Source of the DNA: Chitinophagaceae bacterium
GTDB lineage: Bacteria; Bacteroidota; Bacteroidia; Chitinophagales; Chitinophagaceae
Reading direction: 5' to 3'
Assembly: GCA_947452965.1 (NCBI GenBank)
Contig: CANGEW010000001.1
Span: 62,001-126,000 of the forward strand
Length of the DNA stretch: 64,000 nucleotides
Shown: piece by piece, positions 52,751-60,741 of the stretch
How positions within the stretch are numbered: position 1 is the stretch's first letter
Layout: each line of letters starts with the position of its first letter
Notes under the pieces: generated by a model
Database searches by the model: none
Told to the model about the DNA's origin: nothing
The model's input: the letters and a program-made list of their open reading frames with translations, nothing else
Translations under genes and position numbers: made by a program

Positions 52751-54187
52751 TTACAATTGCAAGCTTTTCATTTGTACGCCTTTTCCACCTATTACTTTCA
52801 ATTGAACTCTTTTACCACCAATATTAATACTCAAGTTGTTTTCTCCGGCTTTTAATGGAATTCTTACATAACTTATATATGCTGGCAAAGATAACCAACT
52901 TCTTGTATCCGCTTTTTCAGTCATAGTGTTAAACATATTTACTACAAAGCCAACTGCATTGCCTACTGCCTCGGCATTTTTTTTGTCTTTTTCGCTTTGT
53001 TTGTTATCTGACGAATTATTAGTTGCGGCGCTCTCTACTATTTTTTGCGACCCTATTTCGATTGCTTTTTTTACACAAAATCTAATAATTGCTTTTCCAA
53101 TTTCTGACAAATATCTTTCTTCTAATATCTGAAGTGCTAATGAATTAAAATTTTGACAAATCCGTGTTTGAAAAAGACTATCATTAATGGTTATGTTATT
53201 TATGGGGGAACTGTTATAGGTGATTTTATATACAGGCAATGCTATTCTAAATGCTCTAATGTCAGCCATCTGACTTTTTGAAAGTCCATGTTGACTATAA
53301 TCAAACAAGTAAGAGCTTGGATGACCATATTGATCGGGAAATTGAAAAAAACCAAGTCCATCACTATTCACTACATTAATAGAAACTTCATCTTTAATAG
53401 GACAATTGCCTTCTTCAATAAAAAGAATCAATGAGGCGCTATCTCTTTTTTGAGAATTTAATTTTTCTTGAAACAATCCCTCGTATTTTGTTTGTTCATC
53501 CGCAAAACCCATCATTGATGCTGAATACAATAGATCTTGTTTTAATTGCCCAGGCATACTAACACCATAGTAAGATGTTTGTTTTGATAAATAAATATCC
53601 GCGGCATTTCTGTATGAAACAAATGCATTATTCCAATCACCAGATACCTCATATAGCATTCCTTGAAAATTTAGAATAAAGGGATCCTTACAATATTTTG
53701 ATTCTTTACTATTACATTTTTCGGCTAATCTGTTACTAGTTAAACCTATTCGTCTGGCTTCTACAATAGCATCATCCGTTTTATCAAGCTGTAGATAATT
53801 GAGTGCTTTATAGTAGTTAACCATAAACTTCTCAAAATCTTCTCCTCTGTAAGTTTCAGTCATAGGATTGACTAAATTACTCACAGCAACATCTTTTACA
53901 TTTTTGAAGTTAGATTCCAAAAGCGCATCTGCGTAGTTTAAACATTGATTGCTTTTCTCCAAATTATTGTCTAATTGGTACAATCTCCCTAATTCCATAT
54001 TATACAGAAGCTTGTTCCTTTCTTTTTTTAATAACGAGTTTTTTGTTACCTCTTCAATTGCCTTATCAAATTTTTTATTATGCAAATTGAGATAATAACT
54101 ATTCAAAGAATTTCGATAAGTAGTGCATGAATACAAAAAGGGCATCAACAGAAAAACTATCAATGCCCGATTTATAAAAGACTTCAT
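52751..54187 (-). CDS. COG3014-like lipoprotein
   Basis: A 478 aa protein from the ATG at 54185-54187 (MKSFINRALIVFLLMPFLYSC), with a lipobox ending at Cys21. TPR-like helical repeats follow (NKKFDKAIEEVTKNSLLKKERNKLLYNMELGRLYQLDNNLEKSNQCLNYAD), then a C-terminal beta-rich region. The pattern matches the COG3014 family of unknown function. An upstream open frame of 11 codons is not used, as it would spoil the signal peptide. It is 3' of an lpoB-like gene, the usual company of COG3014. Confidence 0.82.
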   Translation of the reverse strand: MKSFINRALIVFLLMPFLYSCTTYRNSLNSYYLNLHNKKFDKAIEEVTKNSLLKKERNKLLYNMELGRLYQLDNNLEKSNQCLNYADALLESNFKNVKDVAVSNLVNPMTETYRGEDFEKFMVNYYKALNYLQLDKTDDAIVEARRIGLTSNRLAEKCNSKESKYCKDPFILNFQGMLYEVSGDWNNAFVSYRNAADIYLSKQTSYYGVSMPGQLKQDLLYSASMMGFADEQTKYEGLFQEKLNSQKRDSASLILFIEEGNCPIKDEVSINVVNSDGLGFFQFPDQYGHPSSYLFDYSQHGLSKSQMADIRAFRIALPVYKITYNSSPINNITINDSLFQTRICQNFNSLALQILEERYLSEIGKAIIRFCVKKAIEIGSQKIVESAATNNSSDNKQSEKDKKNAEAVGNAVGFVVNMFNTMTEKADTRSWLSLPAYISYVRIPLKAGENNLSINIGGKRVQLKVIGGKGVQMKSLQL

Positions 54188-54242
54188 ATTATTATAGCAA
54201 GATCTAACGTAACGTTGCAAATTATTTTAATTAATGTTACAA

Positions 54243-54824
54243 TTAATTGTTGACCATTTTCGATATTTTTTTATCTCCAATCCAAACGATTTCGTTTGTT
54301 TCGATATTTGTAAGTTCTAAATTAATTTGATAAGTAACTGTTTTTTTTCTTTTATAGGCATCTACGATTGAGTTGATAGAGCCTTGTAAAATAAAATCAG
54401 CTCCATTTTCCAATCCAAATTTTTTCATAGTGCTTGCAGATGCATTGCTTTGCATATCTGCTTTTTCTGCACGCATTTCTTCTCTTTTTTTGCCGCTTTG
54501 AACAAGTCCAACTTTGGCTGTATTAACAAAAGATCTTTCTAAATCTTTTATGAAAGTTTCTGCCTCAATATGTTCATGGCTTTTATTTGTAATCATACCT
54601 ACAATAACAACTGGTTTTTTTCCCTTGACTTCAATAAAGTTTGCCAACCAGGGTTCGTTTAATGATTGTTTTATCATATCCTCAGCAGTGAGTCTACTAT
54701 CTGTATTGTTCCAGCTTCCATTAATATCTGGGGTTTCTGTAGGCTCAATTCTTGTTACTTTATGGGCACATGAAACCGAAAAGGTTATAAATGTAGCTGC
54801 CATTAAAAATTTAAATAATTTCAT
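54243..54824 (-). CDS. LpoB-like penicillin-binding protein activator lipoprotein
   Basis: A 193 aa lipoprotein (lipobox FSVSC, Cys19). DINGSWNNTDSRLTAEDMIKQSLNEPWLANF, KPVVIVGMITNKSHEHIEAETFIKDLERSFVNTAKVGLV and ADFILQGSINSIVDAYKRKKTVTYQINLELTNIETNEIVWIGDKKISK are the LpoB-type domain. In E. coli LpoB activates PBP1b from the outer membrane; the equivalent role here is inferred. It forms a same-strand trio with the COG3014 gene and a small exported protein gene. Confidence 0.87.
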   Translation of the reverse strand: MKLFKFLMAATFITFSVSCAHKVTRIEPTETPDINGSWNNTDSRLTAEDMIKQSLNEPWLANFIEVKGKKPVVIVGMITNKSHEHIEAETFIKDLERSFVNTAKVGLVQSGKKREEMRAEKADMQSNASASTMKKFGLENGADFILQGSINSIVDAYKRKKTVTYQINLELTNIETNEIVWIGDKKISKMVNN

Positions 54825-54858
54825 AGTTGATGTTTATTAATAATTGATTATAATGAAA

Positions 54859-55224
54859 TTAGAATCTCCAGTAGAACAAACTAGGTGCAGCACCCCATAA
54901 TAAATAGTCCCAATAATTACATTGATAACGATTGAAGTCATAGCCATTGTAACTAGAATTATTGATGCGCGCCAATCTTCTTTCTTGTCTTCTGGCTATT
55001 CTTTGTTGTTTTTTTTCTTGCTTTGCTTCTGTCCAGTCGTAAGCTTTATATGTTTCCTGAACAGTTGTATTCATGGTGGTAATTGGAGACTTCTCTTGTG
55101 CTGCCAAATACTTGTCCATACTTACTTTGTAATTTGGATTTTGATTAGGTGCTAAAGCAATTTCTTGAGCTTTTGATAAAAACGAAATGCTCAATAAGAC
55201 TATGGTTAAGAAAAGGTATCGCAT
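54859..55224 (-). CDS. Small exported protein of unknown function
   Basis: A 121 aa protein with a clear signal peptide (MRYLFLTIVLLSISFLSKAQ). The middle is very basic and helical (EAKQEKKQQRIARRQERRLARI), and the C-terminus is rich in Tyr, Trp and Asn (YNGYDFNRYQCNYWDYLLWGAAPSLFYWRF). I do not recognise a family. It is 34 bp upstream of lpoB on the same strand, so an envelope role with LpoB and the COG3014 protein is plausible. Confidence 0.72.
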   Translation of the reverse strand: MRYLFLTIVLLSISFLSKAQEIALAPNQNPNYKVSMDKYLAAQEKSPITTMNTTVQETYKAYDWTEAKQEKKQQRIARRQERRLARINNSSYNGYDFNRYQCNYWDYLLWGAAPSLFYWRF

Positions 55225-55243
55225 AATGGTAATATTTACTTAT

Positions 55244-55251
55244 CAAATATA
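55244..55251 (-). promoter_or_regulatory. Candidate promoter -7 element of the exported protein-lpoB-COG3014 unit
   Basis: TATATTTG on the minus strand, 20 bp before the ATG at 55224, matches TAnnTTTG. Confidence 0.45.
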
Positions 55252-55319
55252 TAGATGATAATCAAATATACCTTAAATAAATTGTTAAGAATTTGCACAA
55301 GAAACCTATATCATTAGGA

Positions 55320-56687
55320 TTAATGCTGATGATTGTGCTGCATAGCTGTTAACTCCTCTGGAGTTACCTTTTTTTCTTTGGTTTTTACTTGATTCTCCAG
55401 ATAGTCAAAAAGTCTTTCCGTGATCAATCTTCTATATGTAGCATCCATTTGTTTTTCGTCTTTCATCATTCTGTCAAGATAACTATCCAACCAACTCATA
55501 TCTTCGCCCATATTCATTTGTCCAAAGTAACGCATTACTTCTTCTTTCATATGATTGCGTAAATCATCTTGAGATACTTCTAATTTATTATCTATAATAA
55601 TTTTGTCGCTGATAAGCGTCCATTTTAGCTGATTGCTGAATGTTGGAAATTCTTTCTCAGCTTCTTCTGCAGTTTTTTGTTTTTCTCCGCCGGTTTGCAG
55701 CCATCTTTTCAAAAAGGCTTCAGGAAAATCCATCTTTACCTGATCTAGTAATAAATGATATAGCTGATCATGTAGCTGATTTTTAGATTGGCTAGCCCAA
55801 TATTTTTCGATTTCTTCTTTTAAAGCAACACGAAGATCAGCTTCGGTAGTGATTCCTTTTCCAGGATATACTTCATTGAAAAAATCTTCATTGAGTTCAC
55901 GTTTTTCTACCAATCCAATTTTAACAATATCTAACTTGAAATACTTTGCAGCGGCTTCTTTATCCCCTTTAGGTAATCCTAAATCGTGCAACATCATATC
56001 CAATTTATCACCTTCAAAAGTTTTGCTTAATTGAAACACGATACAATCAGCCATTTTTTTACCCATTAACTCTTTTTGCATTTTTGGAGTAAAGTATTTC
56101 AACAATACAGAATTTTCTTTGCTGATTCCACCCTCCACAACATTGCCATCCTTGTCACATTCTGTGAACAATACATTCAATACGTTTTCTTCATTATTGA
56201 CAACCTCAGGCTCAGTCATTTTGCCGCCTTTGATTTGCATACGATTAATTTCTTCGGAGACCATTTCATCATTTACCTCAACAGTATGTTTAGTAAGTGT
56301 TTCTTTAGAGAAATTAGGTAAAGCAAATGTTGGTTTTAGTCCCATTTCAAAAGCAAAGTCATAATCAGTTGGATGATTATAGTCCAAATGATTGTTTTCG
56401 CTAGGCAAAGGCAGAGGTTGAGCGAAGATGTCAGGCTTCTCTTCTGTCAAATAACTGTATAATTTTTTTTCTACCGTTTTCAAAACTTCTTCGTTGAATA
56501 TAGCTGCCCCATACATTTTTTTGATCATACCTGCTGGAACCATTCCCTTCCTAAACCCTGGAATATTAGCAGTTTTACTGTACTCTTTTAATTTTTTATC
56601 AAAAGAGGGAAGATATTCTTCCTTTGACACTTTAACTATGATTTTATCAGTTAACAAACCGATGTTTTCTCTAACTACAGTAGACAT
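55320..56687 (-). CDS. tig: Trigger factor
   Basis: The ribosome-bound chaperone that meets nascent chains at the exit tunnel. The 455 aa protein starts MSTVVRENIGLLTDKIIVKVSKEEYLPSFDKKLKEYSKTANIPGFRKGMVPAGMIKKMYG; GFRKGMVP corresponds to the ribosome-binding GFRxGxxP loop. A central domain at the PPIase position and a long helical C-terminal domain follow. The ATG at 56685-56687 is chosen; an open frame reaching 56756 would translate the stem-loop sequence and is not family-like. tRNA-Leu lies upstream on the same strand. Confidence 0.95.
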   Translation of the reverse strand: MSTVVRENIGLLTDKIIVKVSKEEYLPSFDKKLKEYSKTANIPGFRKGMVPAGMIKKMYGAAIFNEEVLKTVEKKLYSYLTEEKPDIFAQPLPLPSENNHLDYNHPTDYDFAFEMGLKPTFALPNFSKETLTKHTVEVNDEMVSEEINRMQIKGGKMTEPEVVNNEENVLNVLFTECDKDGNVVEGGISKENSVLLKYFTPKMQKELMGKKMADCIVFQLSKTFEGDKLDMMLHDLGLPKGDKEAAAKYFKLDIVKIGLVEKRELNEDFFNEVYPGKGITTEADLRVALKEEIEKYWASQSKNQLHDQLYHLLLDQVKMDFPEAFLKRWLQTGGEKQKTAEEAEKEFPTFSNQLKWTLISDKIIIDNKLEVSQDDLRNHMKEEVMRYFGQMNMGEDMSWLDSYLDRMMKDEKQMDATYRRLITERLFDYLENQVKTKEKKVTPEELTAMQHNHQH

Positions 56688-56718
56688 GCTTTTATAATTT
56701 TGAAACGTTAATAAATTA

Positions 56719-56779
56719 AAAGTTGATAAGTTACTGGGGGTGACTAATTCAGTCAAGGTTCCAAGTACTTATCAACTTT
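56719..56779 (-). other. Long stem-loop between tRNA-Leu and tig
   Basis: Two perfect 13-bp arms (AAAGTTGATAAGT at 56719-56731 and its complement at 56767-56779) enclose 35 bases, which themselves hold a 5-bp hairpin (TGACT/AGTCA, 56741-56755). On the minus strand the structure begins 5 bp after the tRNA 3' end and is followed by TTAATTTATT. It could terminate the tRNA transcript, guide processing, or lie in the tig leader. Confidence 0.6.
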
Positions 56780-56784
56780 CGGAG

Positions 56785-56866
56785 TGCGGATGATAGGGGT
56801 CGAACCTACATGCCTCGCGGCGCCAGATCCTAAGTCTGGTGCGTCTGCCAATTTCGCCACATCCGC
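56785..56866 (-). tRNA. tRNA-Leu (anticodon TAG)
   Basis: An 82-nt class II tRNA. Acceptor arms GCGGATG and CATCCGC are fully paired with discriminator A; the D arm carries TTGGCAGA. The anticodon stem CCAGA/TCTGG surrounds the loop CTTAGGA, giving anticodon TAG. The variable arm has a GCC/GGC stem, and the T arm GTAGG-TTCGACC-CCTAT follows. CCA is not encoded. It reads CUA codons and is a substrate of the unusual LeuRS encoded at 22861-26064. Confidence 0.97.
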
Positions 56867-56897
56867 TTATTTGCAATGAAACATCACAAACGGGGAG

Positions 56898-56905
56898 CAA
56901 AAATA
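56898..56905 (-). promoter_or_regulatory. Candidate tRNA-Leu promoter -7 element
   Basis: TATTTTTG followed by CTCCCC on the minus strand matches TAnnTTTG, about 31 bp upstream of the tRNA 5' end. Confidence 0.45.
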
Positions 56906-57094
56906 AAGGTTTTTTGTTGGAAAATGTAAAATAATGTTGCTAGAATGAAGAGTAAAACAAGAAAAATATACCCATCTGGGGTTTATTTCCTCGATTTGTC
57001 TGCAAAAAGTTCAATATTACCGATAAAACTTTGATATTAAAAAGATATGGAGTGGTAGCAAAAGAAAATTGTCGATGGTATAAGGTCTCAACAC

Positions 57095-58903
57095 TTACCT
57101 GCCAAACATTTTATCCATGTCATTTTTGTAAAAAGTCATGTAAGTTGGTTTTCCGTTGGGACTAACATTGGAAACTTCACAATGAAACAAATCGGCAATC
57201 AATGACTGTATTTCCTTTTGAGATAATATAACCCCTGTTTTGATTGCATTTTGAGTTGACATTGCCCGAAGCAGTTTTTCTCTTTTGGTAAATTTTAAAT
57301 CGGATGAGAAATGATTGTATTGCTCTATGATTTTCTCGATAACACTCTTCTCATTCCCCCCCTCAATATCTGCAGGAGTTCCTTGAATTACAAAGGTATT
57401 TTGGCCAAAATGTTCAATTTGATAGCCTAGTTCTCTCATATCAGACAATAGCTCTTGCAGAACAATCGTATCTGTTGGGGTCATTTCAATGGTAGCTGGA
57501 AACAAACTTTGCTGCGTTGCAATAGGTTTACCTTCAATGGCAAGAGAATATTTTTCATACAATACTCTTTCATGAGCATTTTGCTGATGTATCAATAAGA
57601 AATCATCCGCACGTTGGAGTAAAATGTAAGTAGCATGTAATTGCATTACCGGCTGATCCGCTTCATATTGCTGATGTAGTTTTTCAATAGTATTTTCCGG
57701 TAGTTGCGTTTTTTCGCTTATAGGCTCATAAAAGTCTTTCCAATGTTTCAGTTCGCCTGTTCTTTCAATAAAATGAGCCTGATTTTTTTGAGAAAATGAC
57801 TTAAATAAAGATGAAGATGCCGTTGACGACCTTTGCTCATCTGTCATAGGTTTGCTAATAGAATCAAGTTGTTGAATAGAAGGATCCAAATCAAAATCTA
57901 AAGTAGGCGTAATGCTGAATTGTGCTAAGGCATGTTTTACCGTGGCTTGAACAAAAGCGTAGACAATCTTATCATCTTCAAATTTTATTTCTTGTTTGGT
58001 AGGATGCACATTGATATCCAGTTGTGCCGGATCCAAATCAATAAAAAGGGCATACATTGGAAAGCTGTCTTTCGGGATCAAATCCGAAAACGCATTCATG
58101 ATAGCGTGATTCAAATAGGCACTTTTAATAAAACGATTGTTTACAAAAAGATATTGATCTCCTCTGGTTTTCTTTGCTGTTTCGGGCTTGCCTACAAAAC
58201 CCATGATGTTTAGATAATCGGTTTGTTCGTGTACACTTACTAATTTAGAATTGTATTGATTTCCTAAAATTTGTACAATTCTCTGTTTCAAACTACCTTT
58301 TTCCAAATGAAATACCTCTTGTCCATTAGATTGTAATGAAAAAAAAATATCTGGAAAAGCCATCGCTACTCTGATAAACTCATCAACAATATGGCGCAAT
58401 TCTGCGGTATTACTTTTCAAGAAATTTCTTCTGGCAGGCACATTAAAAAACAAGTTTTTCATGGCGATACTTGTGCCTTTATTAAAAGCTACAGGCTCCT
58501 GACGAATCACTTTGCTGTTTTCAATTTCTAAAAATGTACCAGATGAATCTTCTTCTCTTTTGGTTTTTAGTTCCACCTGAGCTACCGCAGCGATACTCGC
58601 TAAAGCTTCCCCTCTAAATCCCATGGTTTTTATTCGAAATAAGTCATCTATATTTTTTATTTTGGAAGTTGCATGTCGCTCAAAAGCCATTCTCGCATCT
58701 GTTTCGCTCATTCCTTTCCCGTTATCAATAACCTGCACCAATGCCTTACCCGCATCGTTTATAATTAGCTTGATCTCGTCAGCACCCGCATCTACAGAAT
58801 TTTCGAGCAATTCTTTTACGGCACTGCCTGGTCGCTGAATCACTTCTCCTGCTGCTATCTGATTCGCGATGTTATCTGGTAATAAATGAATGATATCTGT
58901 CAA
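57095..58903 (-). CDS. mutL: DNA mismatch repair protein MutL
   Basis: The GHKL ATPase coordinating mismatch repair after MutS. The N-terminal domain has IANQIAAGEVIQRPGSAVKELLENSVDAGA, DNGKGM and TMGFRGEALASI. In the C-terminal domain the endonuclease motif DQHAxxExxxxE reads HQQNAHERVLYE (about 439 onwards), so the metal-binding Asp is replaced; the ACR and C-P-HGRP motifs are also altered (AMST; SPNGKP). Start: TTG at 58903 (LTDIIHLLPDNIANQ) fits the family and the promoter at 58922-58929; another TTG at 58924 overlaps that promoter. Confidence 0.95.
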   Translation of the reverse strand: MTDIIHLLPDNIANQIAAGEVIQRPGSAVKELLENSVDAGADEIKLIINDAGKALVQVIDNGKGMSETDARMAFERHATSKIKNIDDLFRIKTMGFRGEALASIAAVAQVELKTKREEDSSGTFLEIENSKVIRQEPVAFNKGTSIAMKNLFFNVPARRNFLKSNTAELRHIVDEFIRVAMAFPDIFFSLQSNGQEVFHLEKGSLKQRIVQILGNQYNSKLVSVHEQTDYLNIMGFVGKPETAKKTRGDQYLFVNNRFIKSAYLNHAIMNAFSDLIPKDSFPMYALFIDLDPAQLDINVHPTKQEIKFEDDKIVYAFVQATVKHALAQFSITPTLDFDLDPSIQQLDSISKPMTDEQRSSTASSSLFKSFSQKNQAHFIERTGELKHWKDFYEPISEKTQLPENTIEKLHQQYEADQPVMQLHATYILLQRADDFLLIHQQNAHERVLYEKYSLAIEGKPIATQQSLFPATIEMTPTDTIVLQELLSDMRELGYQIEHFGQNTFVIQGTPADIEGGNEKSVIEKIIEQYNHFSSDLKFTKREKLLRAMSTQNAIKTGVILSQKEIQSLIADLFHCEVSNVSPNGKPTYMTFYKNDMDKMFGR

Positions 58904-58921
58904 AATCGATGTAATTTGTAG

Positions 58922-58929
58922 CAAAAATA
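58922..58929 (-). promoter_or_regulatory. Candidate mutL promoter -7 element
   Basis: TATTTTTG on the minus strand ends 18 bp before the TTG at 58903 and overlaps the alternative TTG at 58924. It therefore supports the shorter MutL. Confidence 0.45.
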
Positions 58930-58962
58930 ACTAATACTTTTCACTAATAAACAGCAGTATTT

Positions 58963-60687
58963 ATGAGGATTCTTTTCCTTTCAGTTTTCGTTTTTTTCAC
59001 CCTTTCCATTTCAGCACAACATTCTATTGATAAAAAAGCGAAAAAATGGGCAGATAGTGTGTATAATAGCTTGAATGAGAATGAAAAAATCGGTCAATTA
59101 ATTATTGCCAGACTTTCTTCCATGGAAGCGCAGTCAAAAAAAGTTACAAATTTGAATGAGCAAGTTGAGCAATATGTAAAACAATATAATATAGGGGGTG
59201 TTTGTGTCTTTCAAGGTAATCCGATCGAACAAGTCGGATATATCAATCATTTAAAAAAAATAGCCAAGACTCCAATACTATTTTCTATTGATGGTGAATG
59301 GGGTGTTGGTATGCGCTTATTTGATAGCGTACAATTATTGCCCAAACAAATGATGCTGGGGGCTCTTTCAAATCCAAGTATTGTTTACAAATATGGAAAA
59401 GTTGTTGCCAAACAATGTAAACGATTAGGCATTCAAATGAACTATGCTCCTGTGGTTGATGTGAATAATAATCCGCAGAATCCCATTATAAACGACAGAA
59501 GCTTTGGAGAAGATAAAAAGAAAGTAGCCGCATTCGGAATTCAATACATGAAAGGTATGCAGCAGAATGGTGTGCTAGCTTGCGCCAAACATTTTCCAGG
59601 ACACGGCGACGTAACTGTAGATTCTCACTTTGATTTACCTGTAATTCATAAATCGATACAAGAATTGGAACAAACAGAATTGTACCCTTTTGAAAAATTA
59701 TTTCGTGCCGGCGTTAGCAGCGCCATGATTGCACACCTCTTCATTCCATCCATTGATTCGCAAATAAATAAACCAACATCAATGTCTGAAAAAAATATTC
59801 AGGGATTGTTAAGAAATAAAATGAAATTCAAAGGACTTGCCATCACTGATGGACTTGAAATGCATGCAGTGACTAAGTTTTTTCCAAATGGCGAAGCCTC
59901 TGTACAAGCTTTGATAGCAGGAAATGACTTGCTGTGCTTGCCGGATAGCATTCCTGTGGCCATTGCAAAAATCAAAGAAGCAATTGACTCCAATCGTTTA
60001 ACATGGAAAGATATTGAGGAACATTGCAAAAAAGTCTTAATGACAAAATATCTGCAAGTCATACATCACAACGATTCCATTAAAATAGGCAGTCTAGTAA
60101 ATGATCTAAATAAAGACATCCCTGAATTAAAAAAAGAAATTGCTCAACATGCCATCACATTACTTTCAAAAAAAGACAAAGTTTTTTTTCCTTTACAGCC
60201 ATCACATCAAGCCCACAAGATTGCATATATAGGGATAGGAATTCATGCCGAAAATGATTTTTCAAAAAAAATGCAAAAAGATTATTTAGCTGATATTTTT
60301 TATTTGGATTTTAATAATCATGATACGACTTTAGTAAGTCAGCTAGTTGATTCCATCAAAAAAAATTATAAAAAAGTAATTATCGGAGTTCATCAAATAA
60401 ATCGTTCGCCAGCCAACAACTTTGGAATCAGTCCACTTGCAAAAAAATGCATTGATTCTATTGAAGCCAATACAATTTCTTGTTTATTCTTATTTGGCAA
60501 TGCCTATGCTGCTAAAAACTGGACAAATAGCAGAAATCTAATTGTTTGTTATGAGGATGATCCAATTATTCAAAATGTAGCCATCGACTTATTAAAAGGA
60601 AAAGTCAAATACAAAGGAGTACTTCCTGTATCAATAGACAAAAAATATCCATACGGATTCGGGTTACATAATTCTAATAAAAAATAA
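58963..60687 (+). CDS. Glycoside hydrolase family 3, beta-N-acetylhexosaminidase-like (NagZ type)
   Basis: A 574 aa exported GH3 enzyme with a signal peptide (MRILFLSVFVFFTLSISAQ). The NagZ-type loop KHFPGHGD (209-216, with the His/Asp dyad) and the nucleophile region ITDGLEM (Asp296) are present. A C-terminal alpha/beta domain follows. The family removes GlcNAc from peptidoglycan fragments, so a role in cell wall turnover is likely. The serine hydrolase domain fused to many Bacteroidota homologues is absent. Confidence 0.9.
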   Translation: MRILFLSVFVFFTLSISAQHSIDKKAKKWADSVYNSLNENEKIGQLIIARLSSMEAQSKKVTNLNEQVEQYVKQYNIGGVCVFQGNPIEQVGYINHLKKIAKTPILFSIDGEWGVGMRLFDSVQLLPKQMMLGALSNPSIVYKYGKVVAKQCKRLGIQMNYAPVVDVNNNPQNPIINDRSFGEDKKKVAAFGIQYMKGMQQNGVLACAKHFPGHGDVTVDSHFDLPVIHKSIQELEQTELYPFEKLFRAGVSSAMIAHLFIPSIDSQINKPTSMSEKNIQGLLRNKMKFKGLAITDGLEMHAVTKFFPNGEASVQALIAGNDLLCLPDSIPVAIAKIKEAIDSNRLTWKDIEEHCKKVLMTKYLQVIHHNDSIKIGSLVNDLNKDIPELKKEIAQHAITLLSKKDKVFFPLQPSHQAHKIAYIGIGIHAENDFSKKMQKDYLADIFYLDFNNHDTTLVSQLVDSIKKNYKKVIIGVHQINRSPANNFGISPLAKKCIDSIEANTISCLFLFGNAYAAKNWTNSRNLIVCYEDDPIIQNVAIDLLKGKVKYKGVLPVSIDKKYPYGFGLHNSNKK

Positions 60688-60741
60688 AAACTATTTTTGA
60701 CAATTGATTTTATTTCGCGTTGCCTAATCATTAATTAAGAC

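Noticed and set aside
56688-56756. N-terminal extension of trigger factor
   Set aside because: The extra codons translate the long stem-loop region; the family start is the ATG at 56685-56687.
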